A stretch of 64,000 nt of DNA from Pseudanabaena galeata CCNP1313 (GTDB lineage: Bacteria; Cyanobacteriota; Cyanobacteriia; Pseudanabaenales; Pseudanabaenaceae), in contig NZ_CP112874.1 in the NCBI RefSeq assembly GCF_029910235.1, positions 4,454,501 to 4,518,500 of the forward strand. Direction: 5' to 3'. Below the pieces are notes generated by a model. The model did not search any database. It was not told the DNA's origin and was given only the letters and a program-made list of their open reading frames with translations. Both the position numbers and the translations under genes were made by a program. Numbering within the stretch: position 1 is the stretch's first letter; each line of letters starts with the position of its first letter. Below are positions 23,882-30,043 of the stretch, piece by piece.

Positions 23882-23932
23882 AAACCCAAAAATATTTCGG
23901 CGGGCTACGCCCGCCGAAATACTTTTGGGTTT
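23882..23932. repeat. Palindrome with TAC loop, AAACCC flank type
   Basis: The 24-bp arms 23882-23905 and 23909-23932 have one mismatch; the apex is GGGC-TAC-GCCC. It lies in the divergent gap before the flavin reductase. Confidence 0.75.
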
Positions 23933-24033
23933 TATTAAATTTTTGTTCCTTAGCACCTACGGCGCTAAAAACACCAAAATGGGTTTTGATCTCTGTAACA
24001 TTAATACATAGAGAAACTCCGTCAAGGCAAGAT

Positions 24034-25194
24034 ATGAATTACGATGCGATCGCGATCGGTGCAGGACTATCGGGCTGTAGTGCCGCTATCCAACTAGCAA
24101 AGCTGGGCTATCGCGTCCTACTGCTAGAGCAGAGCCACTATCCGATGCATAAACTTTGTGGCGAGTTTCTTTCCGTTGAAGTAACTGAATCCTTTGAGCA
24201 TCTAGGCATAATGGAACAGGTTCGCAAAGTTGGTGCTCAACCGATTCATCGGGCTTACTTGACTACCTCTGGTGGTGCATCATTTCGGAGCAAGCTTCCA
24301 AGTACTGCTATGGGCTTGAGCCGCTATCAATTAGATTTAATGCTATTTCAAAGAGCGCAAGCGGTGAACGTAACTTGCATTGATAATACTAAAGTTACGG
24401 GCGTGACAGGTAATCTCGCAGAAGGATTTACCGTGAATACTACTAAAGGAGAATTCTCTGGAAGATTAGTATTGGGAGCATTTGGTAAACGTTCTTCCCT
24501 CGATCGCACTCTGAATCGCGCATTTATCCAAAAGCGATCGCCTTGGGTTGCCTATAAAGGACATTTCACAGGTGTGGATATTGCTGACGTGATCGAGCTG
24601 CATAGTTTTCCTAATGGCTATTGTGGACTATCGCAAATCGAAACAGGGGAAATTAATGTTTGTTGGATTGCCCATGAACGGGTGATGAAAGAACCAACGC
24701 ATCCAGAGTTAGATATTCCTGAATCCTTAGCCAAAAATCCTGTGCTCGCCGATCGCTTCCACAATATGCAAAGAGTTTCGCCATCGCTGCAAGGTTTAAG
24801 CCAGATTAGTTTTGCATTGAAAGAGAATTTCTATAACGACATCTGCATGATTGGCGATACGGCGGGAATGATCACGCCGCTTTGTGGCGATGGCATGGCG
24901 ATGGCGTTGCGATCTGCCGAAATAGCAGTTCCCCTAGTTAGTCAGTTTCTGGAACATCAAATCACGGCGATCGCCTTTAAACAACAATATGCGATCGCAT
25001 GGCGTAAAGAATTCCAAACCCGCTTGCAACTAGGGCGGATTATGCATAATTGCTTTGTTCAGCCACCACTGGCGAATGTGGGCGTGAGCCTATGTCAAAT
25101 TGCTCCCGCTCTGGGAAATTGGATTATCGGCGCAACTCGCGGCAAACCCAATCCTCTAGTCAGTAATGACTTTGCCAGTAATGCGCTCTCCTAA
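24034..25194 (+). CDS. FAD-dependent oxidoreductase of the geranylgeranyl-reductase type
   Basis: The 386-residue flavoprotein starts at ATG 24034 (MNYDAIAIGAGLSGCSAA), six bases after AAGG; an earlier ATG would add 16 unlikely residues. It has the N-terminal FAD-binding GAGLSGCSAAIQLAKLGYRVLLLEQ, a CGEFLS motif near 47-52, and the second flavin motif IGDTAGMITPLCGDGMAMAL near 284-303. This layout fits the geranylgeranyl reductase/UbiH-like group, which saturates or hydroxylates isoprenoid or quinone substrates. It is not the usual ChlP. Its 3' end overlaps the convergent MFS gene by 39 bases. Confidence 0.82.
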   Translation: MNYDAIAIGAGLSGCSAAIQLAKLGYRVLLLEQSHYPMHKLCGEFLSVEVTESFEHLGIMEQVRKVGAQPIHRAYLTTSGGASFRSKLPSTAMGLSRYQLDLMLFQRAQAVNVTCIDNTKVTGVTGNLAEGFTVNTTKGEFSGRLVLGAFGKRSSLDRTLNRAFIQKRSPWVAYKGHFTGVDIADVIELHSFPNGYCGLSQIETGEINVCWIAHERVMKEPTHPELDIPESLAKNPVLADRFHNMQRVSPSLQGLSQISFALKENFYNDICMIGDTAGMITPLCGDGMAMALRSAEIAVPLVSQFLEHQITAIAFKQQYAIAWRKEFQTRLQLGRIMHNCFVQPPLANVGVSLCQIAPALGNWIIGATRGKPNPLVSNDFASNALS

Positions 25195-26421
25195 GGCAAT
25201 GCCGACACCTGCAATTAGAAAAGCGATCGCGGTTAACACGATCACATTGGCTGTTGAGAGCATGTCCTCCGCAGGTTTAGGAACTAGATAACCAAAAATT
25301 GCGATCGCCCCCGATAGACCTCCAAAAAATGTGCCAACGGTCAAACCACTCAGAGATTTAGGAACCATTGTGAGGGCAAAAGCAATCATGCCATTGTTCA
25401 CGGCACTGAGGCAGGTGAGCATCAATAGAATGCTGATAATGGCGGCGATCGCGCCATAGCCAAATGATAGAAATGCTAAACCTGCGGCAATTCCACCCAA
25501 GCTAACGATCATGAAGCGCTTGTTATCAATTAGCTTCGAGATTCTACCTGTCAATAGAGCTACTAAACCTTGACCAATAAATGCCGCCCCCATTAACACC
25601 TCAAAAGATAAACCCGTAAACCCTGTAATATCAGCTCTGATCGTGCGTGGTAACACACACCCCATCAGTAAGCGGATGCCTAAACCGATCGCTGCTCCAA
25701 CCAGCAAGACGATTGCTAAGTTGCTCCAGCATTCTCGAATGGGTAGTGGTTCGTTTTTTTCTAATTCGGGATTGAGATTTTTGGGAATGTAGATCATCGC
25801 ACTTCGCAAGCTTGCCACACTGGCAAGTAACACAATCGAGGCGATCGTAAAAGTCACGGGTGCGCCCAGCCCTACAATAAATTTCGTCGCTAAGGGTCTG
25901 ATCGAACCAACAAAACCACCGACTAGGGTTAACACACTGCCTGCAAGCGGTAATTTGGTTGCCCCCGCAAAGATTCCCAGCAGACACATAACTGGACTGC
26001 GAAAAGTCGCCATGACGATCGCCCAGAGAATCGCTATGCTGATCAAAAGTACGCGCGTAATTTCACTTGATCCCCCAAAGATCACAAGGCAGGGTAATCC
26101 GATAAATAAAGCTGTTGAAGCGATCGCTGCGGCAACAATGAAAGGCATTCGGGTGCTATACCAACGCTGCCAGCGATCGGACAGACCACCAAATAATGGC
26201 TCAACGATTACGCCGATCGCGCTTTCGATGACCAGTATCAGTGCTGTTAATTGTTGTGCTTGACTGGTGGGATAGCCAAAAACCTGCTCGATAAACTTTG
26301 GCAAATAAATACCGTAGGCAATCCAAGTTAAAGACATGGCTCCCTGAACTGAGGCTAAACCCCATACTTGGAGCCAACGCACTTGACTTGATGCTTGATC
26401 TGATGGTGGGGCGATCGCCAT
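25156..26421 (-). CDS. MFS transporter
   Basis: The 421-residue protein has about twelve membrane segments and the major-facilitator motif in GGLSDRWQRWYSTRMP between helices 2 and 3. I chose ATG 26419-26421 (MAIAPPSD) because GAGGAG lies six bases upstream; eight further upstream codons lack support. The transported compound is unknown. Its last 39 bases overlap the convergent flavin reductase gene, so the two transcripts are antisense at their ends. Confidence 0.85.
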   Translation of the reverse strand: MAIAPPSDQASSQVRWLQVWGLASVQGAMSLTWIAYGIYLPKFIEQVFGYPTSQAQQLTALILVIESAIGVIVEPLFGGLSDRWQRWYSTRMPFIVAAAIASTALFIGLPCLVIFGGSSEITRVLLISIAILWAIVMATFRSPVMCLLGIFAGATKLPLAGSVLTLVGGFVGSIRPLATKFIVGLGAPVTFTIASIVLLASVASLRSAMIYIPKNLNPELEKNEPLPIRECWSNLAIVLLVGAAIGLGIRLLMGCVLPRTIRADITGFTGLSFEVLMGAAFIGQGLVALLTGRISKLIDNKRFMIVSLGGIAAGLAFLSFGYGAIAAIISILLMLTCLSAVNNGMIAFALTMVPKSLSGLTVGTFFGGLSGAIAIFGYLVPKPAEDMLSTANVIVLTAIAFLIAGVGIALGERITGKVITD

Positions 26422-26443
26422 AAAGCTCTCCTCATTTTGTAGC

Positions 26444-26490
26444 AATTTTAATTAAAGAGAGTCGCATTGCGACTCTCTTTAATTAAAATT
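26444..26490. repeat. 22-bp perfect palindrome at the 5' side of the MFS gene
   Basis: Arms 26444-26465 and 26469-26490 are exact inverses with ATT loop in CGC-ATT-GCG. It lies close upstream of the MFS start, so it cannot be that gene's terminator. Confidence 0.75.
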
Positions 26491-26678
26491 CTTGAGGATA
26501 TGGCACAGCAACATCCTCAAGAATTTTGTGTTTAATTACATCGCAAAGCGATGCAATTAAAATGGGATTAATAACTTAATGCACCAAATTTCTAGCCCCC
26601 CCTCTAACTCCCCCTTTCAAGGGGGAGAACTTAGACCTTCCCTTGGAAAGGAAGAACTTAGACTTCCCCCCTTTCAAG

Positions 26679-26844
26679 GCTACCGTGAACACACAAGTCA
26701 TCAGCTATAGCGTGAGTTACTAATGATCCCCCTCAATCCCCCTTAAAAAGGGGGAAGAAGAAAATTCTCCCCCCTTTTTAAGGGGGGCTGGGGGGGATCT
26801 AAAACCTCAAACGTAGACAGAGAGACTTGTGTGTACACGGTAGC
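26679..26844. mobile_element. MITE-like element with 21-bp terminal inverted repeats
   Basis: Ends at 26679-26699 and 26824-26844 (beginning GCTACCGTG and ending CACGGTAGC) are inverses with one mismatch. Inside lies a GATCCCCCT...GGGGGGATC palindrome like that at 335-409. The element appears to split an older C/G-run repeat (CTTTCAAG on the left, TTCCAAGGGGGG on the right). It has no coding capacity. Confidence 0.7.
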
Positions 26845-26905
26845 TTCCAAGGGGGGACTGAGGGGGGGGGTAAAAACTGACGTAGTGTCAATTACATGAA
26901 CGCTA

Positions 26906-27568
26906 TTAAAATTGGGTGCAACCTTGCATCGAGATCCTGCCATCGGGCATCGTTGCACGACAGAGATTCGCTTGACTCAAATCTACATTAGTTACATTCG
27001 CATTGGTGAGGTCAGCACGATACAAATCTGCACCTCTGAGATTTGCGCCTGTCAAATCTGCGCCATAGAGGCTCGCATTCCGCAAAGAGGCATTAGTAAG
27101 ATTTGCGCCATTGAGCTTAGCGTAGACCAATTCAATATCAATCAAATTGGCATTTTGCAAATTAGCTTCAGTTAAATCAGCATATTTCCAGCGACTATTC
27201 CGCGCATTTGTCCCAGACAAATTTGTTTGGATCAAATCGCTATGAATCAAGAAAGTATTTCGCAAATCCGAGTTGCTGAGATCCGCACCACGAAAATCAG
27301 CATAGTACATGGTGCTAAAAGCCAAAGTTGCACCAGAGAGCATACTTTTTCGTAGATCTGCAACGTCAAGGAATGATTCGCGCAAATTAGCTCCATTTGC
27401 CGCAATACCGCTCAGTTCGCAGCGCTGACAAGTGCGATGTTCTAAAAGAGCTTGAAAATGTTCATTATTTTGAGCTTGTACACTCGATGCGAGTCCAATA
27501 GTCATAACGCTAGTCACAAGAGCGCTAGCGATCGCAGTCACGGTGTGAGTAAAGGCTGTAGACTTCAT
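26906..27568 (-). CDS. Secreted pentapeptide-repeat protein
   Basis: The 220-residue protein has a signal peptide (cut near SVQAQ, residue 33) followed by a CxxC (CQRCEL) and about 26 A(D/N)LXX pentapeptides that form a right-handed square beta helix. It ends in a short tail with one cysteine (MQGCTQF). The C-x2-C preceding pentapeptides is common in cyanobacterial thylakoid-lumen members. The function is unknown; export to lumen or periplasm is inferred from the signal peptide. Confidence 0.88.
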   Translation of the reverse strand: MKSTAFTHTVTAIASALVTSVMTIGLASSVQAQNNEHFQALLEHRTCQRCELSGIAANGANLRESFLDVADLRKSMLSGATLAFSTMYYADFRGADLSNSDLRNTFLIHSDLIQTNLSGTNARNSRWKYADLTEANLQNANLIDIELVYAKLNGANLTNASLRNASLYGADLTGANLRGADLYRADLTNANVTNVDLSQANLCRATMPDGRISMQGCTQF

Positions 27569-27690
27569 AAAAAAGTACCATTATTTAGCAATCCCTCTTT
27601 AATTGTTATCATACGCTCCCTCTTCACAACACCGCAAAATGTAACAAACCATAAAAGTAACAAATGGTGAGTTCTTATCGCGCTTTAACG

Positions 27691-27741
27691 CCCAAAGCCA
27701 TAAAGTTGCGACCCGCAGGGTCGCAACTTTATGGCTTTGGG
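27691..27741. repeat. 24-bp perfect palindrome, GCA loop (sister of 8232-8284)
   Basis: Arms 27691-27714 and 27718-27741 are exact inverses. Compared with 8232-8284, three positions differ and each difference is matched on the other arm. Confidence 0.8.
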
Positions 27742-27819
27742 TAATTTATATATCGGCGCTGGTGTGATGATTTTGTATACTTGTAGTATTTGTTAATGTT
27801 TTGTTATGGATCGTACTGA

Positions 27820-28539
27820 ATGTTCGAGCAGTTTCTAGAGACGAATGATTTTTCTTTTCGACCAGAAGTCATTCCCATTTTGGGGGTACTAATTCTGCTA
27901 GAGGCAATTCTGTCGGCGGATAATGCGATCGCTCTAGCCGCGATCGTGCGGAGTTTGCCAGATCCTAAGCAAGAAGAATGGGCGCTACGCTATGGGTTGA
28001 TCGGGGCTTTTGTGTTGCGGGTCGTGTTGATCTTTACGGCGACATGGGTAATTAAATATTGGCAATTTGAACTAGCTGGTGCTGTATATTTACTCTGGCT
28101 TTCGGGCAAATTCTTCTTAGAAAAAGCCCAAGAAGGGCATGACGCAAAACATCCAGTGCGGATGGCTGATAAATTATGGCAAGTTGTGGCTTTGGTGTCG
28201 CTGACAGACTTGGCTTTTTCGCTAGATAGTGTGACGGCGGCTGTGGCTGTGGCAGAAGAGACTTGGCTCGTACTTATTGGTGGTGTAGCGGGGATCATCA
28301 CCTTACGTTTCTTAGCAGGATTATTTATCAAGTGGTTAGAAGAATTTACCCACCTTGAGTCCGCAGGTTACCTAATCGTGTTGCTGGTAGGTTTGCGCCT
28401 ATTTATCAAAGTATTTTCTGATAGTCTAGTGCCGCCTGAATGGTTGATGCTGACTTGTATTGGACTAATTTTTCTCTGGGGATTTTCTAAGCGTGAGCCA
28501 ATAGATGAGCTTGAATCGATCGCTGAGCAGCCCAAATAA
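27820..28539 (+). CDS. TerC family integral membrane protein
   Basis: The 239-residue protein has about seven membrane helices and the TerC signatures LLEAILSADNAIALAAIV near the start and LTDLAFSLDSVTAAVAVAEE in the middle; the acidic residues inside helices are thought to bind metal. Family members help load manganese or calcium onto exported proteins, or resist tellurite. In cyanobacteria and plastids TerC affects thylakoid assembly. A GDT1-type manganese exporter lies 550 bases downstream on the other strand. Confidence 0.9.
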   Translation: MFEQFLETNDFSFRPEVIPILGVLILLEAILSADNAIALAAIVRSLPDPKQEEWALRYGLIGAFVLRVVLIFTATWVIKYWQFELAGAVYLLWLSGKFFLEKAQEGHDAKHPVRMADKLWQVVALVSLTDLAFSLDSVTAAVAVAEETWLVLIGGVAGIITLRFLAGLFIKWLEEFTHLESAGYLIVLLVGLRLFIKVFSDSLVPPEWLMLTCIGLIFLWGFSKREPIDELESIAEQPK

Positions 28540-28545
28540 TTTATT

Positions 28546-28636
28546 AAGAGGAGCGCGAAGCGCTCCTCTCTTTTGTCTACAATAATTAATTTGTCGAGAG
28601 AAGCGCTTCGCGCTCCTCTCTTTTGTCTACAATAAT
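28546..28636. repeat. Hairpin pair with a 26-bp direct repeat
   Basis: Stem 1 is 28546-28572 (apex GCGAAGC), stem 2 is 28595-28620 (centre GCGCTTCGCG). CGCTCCTCTCTTTTGTCTAC plus AATAAT occurs at 28561-28586 and again at 28611-28636. So a terminator arm and its tail were duplicated with period 50 between terC and gcvH. Confidence 0.8.
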
Positions 28637-28663
28637 CAAGACGGAAAAAGGAAAAATAGCCAG

Positions 28664-29050
28664 ATGTTTGAATATCCTGAAGACCTTAAATACACTAACT
28701 CCCACGAATACATTCGGCTGGAGAATGACACAGCCTTAGTGGGTATTACTGCTTTTGCGATCGATCAGCTAGGTGATATTGTGTTTCTCGATCTTCCTGA
28801 AGTGGGGACAAGGGTAGAAAAAGGTCAAACCTTCGGCACAATCGAATCTGTCAAGGCTGTAGAAGATATCTATTCACCTGTAACAGGCACAGTGATGGAA
28901 GCAAATACGGGCTTAGTGGATGAGCCTGAAAATATTGGCAATGATCCCTATGGTACATCTTGGTTACTTAAGGTAAACCTCGAAGATGTAAGCGAACTAG
29001 ATGGCACGATGTCCGCCAGTGAATATCGCAGTAAGGTAGAAGGTCAATAA
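28664..29050 (+). CDS. gcvH: Glycine cleavage system H protein
   Basis: The 128-residue protein is the lipoyl carrier of the glycine cleavage complex, central to photorespiration. It has the lipoyl motif GTIESVKAVEDIYSPVTG with the target lysine near residue 64, and the typical start YTNSHEYIRLE. Partners GcvP and GcvT are not in the window, which is common in cyanobacteria. It is followed at once by a terminator. Confidence 0.97.
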   Translation: MFEYPEDLKYTNSHEYIRLENDTALVGITAFAIDQLGDIVFLDLPEVGTRVEKGQTFGTIESVKAVEDIYSPVTGTVMEANTGLVDEPENIGNDPYGTSWLLKVNLEDVSELDGTMSASEYRSKVEGQ

Positions 29051-29079
29051 AAAAGGCTGCACGAAGTGCAGCCTTTTTT
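29049..29079. terminator. gcvH terminator with GAA loop
   Basis: Arms 29049-29062 and 29066-29079 are exact inverses ending in A6/T7. The stem begins inside the gcvH stop codon and also faces the end of the convergent GDT1 gene. Confidence 0.85.
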
Positions 29080-29092
29080 TAAGCTTGAAATT

Positions 29093-29761
29093 TTAAGCTT
29101 GAAAATAAGCAGTTACACCAAAAATCAAAAAGAGAACGCCACCGATTCCTGTAATTACACGCTCAGATATGCGTCCTGCCACCATACGACCACCAATCAC
29201 AGCAATCACCGTACAAATGCCATGACCTAAGATTGCCCCCAAGGTCACAAAAACTGGATCGTTCGCAGCAGCCAAAGCGATCGTGCTAATTTGGGTGCGA
29301 TCACCCCATTCTGCCAAGAACGTCATCACAAAAGCCTGTATCCAAATGCCAATCTGTGGATAACGCGCTAACATTTTGCCGAATAGGGGAATCGCAATTT
29401 GATGATCTTGCTCTCTAACTGTTTCTTCTGCTTCTTTGACAACTTCCTCGGTTGCGTTGGGTGACATGCGGATGGCATCGATAATTAGCTTCACCCCAAA
29501 AATCAAGAATAAGGCGATCGCGCCATAATGCGTGTAAGTCTTTGGCAATAAAGATACGGCTTGACCTAACAGAACCGAGAGTACTGTCATCAATGCTAGT
29601 GCTGATAACACTGATGAAAATACGGTGCGGTGGTCATAGCGCATCGATAAGATCACAGCGATAAAAAAAGTTTTATCCCCTAATTCCGAAATAGTAATCA
29701 GCAATAAACTTGCTGTAAAAGCTTGTAACAATCTCTTAATTCTCTCGATAGTTAATACCAA
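29093..29761 (-). CDS. TMEM165/GDT1-family cation exporter (manganese type)
   Basis: The 222-residue, six-helix protein has the two family motifs ELGDKTFF near residue 26-33 and EWGDRTQ near 149-155, which bind the transported cation. Cyanobacterial members (Mnx) export manganese from the cytoplasm to thylakoid lumen or periplasm. The apparent start is TTG at 29759-29761, contributed by a dispersed repeat (29752-29795). A second TTG nine codons later (LLQAFTASLLLI) would begin closer to the first helix. Which is used is uncertain. Confidence 0.87.
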   Translation of the reverse strand: MVLTIERIKRLLQAFTASLLLITISELGDKTFFIAVILSMRYDHRTVFSSVLSALALMTVLSVLLGQAVSLLPKTYTHYGAIALFLIFGVKLIIDAIRMSPNATEEVVKEAEETVREQDHQIAIPLFGKMLARYPQIGIWIQAFVMTFLAEWGDRTQISTIALAAANDPVFVTLGAILGHGICTVIAVIGGRMVAGRISERVITGIGGVLFLIFGVTAYFQA

Positions 29762-29795
29762 TTCACAAAAGTGTTGTCACACTTTCGTAAATTAA
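29752..29795. repeat. Dispersed CACAAAAGTGT element, copy 2
   Basis: It contains TACCAATTCACAAAAGTGTT and the inverse ACACTTTCGT. Its edge supplies the TTG read as the start of the GDT1-type gene. Confidence 0.7.
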
Positions 29796-29806
29796 AAACT
29801 GGTTTT

Positions 29807-29841
29807 CAAGTTAAGAAATGGCGTAGCCATTTCTTAACTTG
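29807..29841. repeat. 16-bp perfect hairpin, GTA loop
   Basis: Arms 29807-29822 and 29826-29841 are exact inverses, apex GGC-GTA-GCC. It lies upstream of the GDT1 gene and well past the end of the sensor kinase gene. Confidence 0.7.
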
Positions 29842-29980
29842 GCATGACTTCGATTATAAGTCTTTTCGAGAGATTTCTTACGCATTTGCTAATAGATAGA
29901 AAGCAATGAAACTACCTTGGCATAAGCATTTCACATAATGAACCAATAATGAATTGATCGTGAATCAATAATGAATTGTC

Positions 29981-30043
29981 ATAATTAGAATTAAGAGAGA
30001 AATGCAGCACTTTGTGCTGCATTTCTCTCTTAATTCTAATTAT
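29981..30043. terminator. 30-bp perfect palindrome over the sensor kinase stop
   Basis: Arms 29981-30010 and 30014-30043 are exact inverses with TTT loop (apex GC(A)C-TTT-GTGC). The arm includes the stop codon of the kinase gene and its last codons, so coding sequence is part of the stem. Confidence 0.8.

Larger units (their letters stand above)
26422..26905. repeat. Gap with hairpins and a nested MITE-like element
   Basis: No gene is present. Hairpins lie at 26444-26490 (22-bp exact arms, ATT loop), 26487-26525 (13-bp arms) and 26530-26560 (AAA loop). From 26594 on the sequence consists of C/G-run repeats (CCCCCTTTCAAGGGGG) interrupted at 26679-26844 by another element. Confidence 0.7.

Noticed and set aside
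25631-25987. Leftward 118-codon frame inside the MFS gene
   Set aside because: Out-of-frame shadow without hydrophobic or domain pattern of its own.
26743-26958. Leftward 71-codon frame crossing into the pentapeptide gene
   Set aside because: It consists mostly of the C/G-run repeat.
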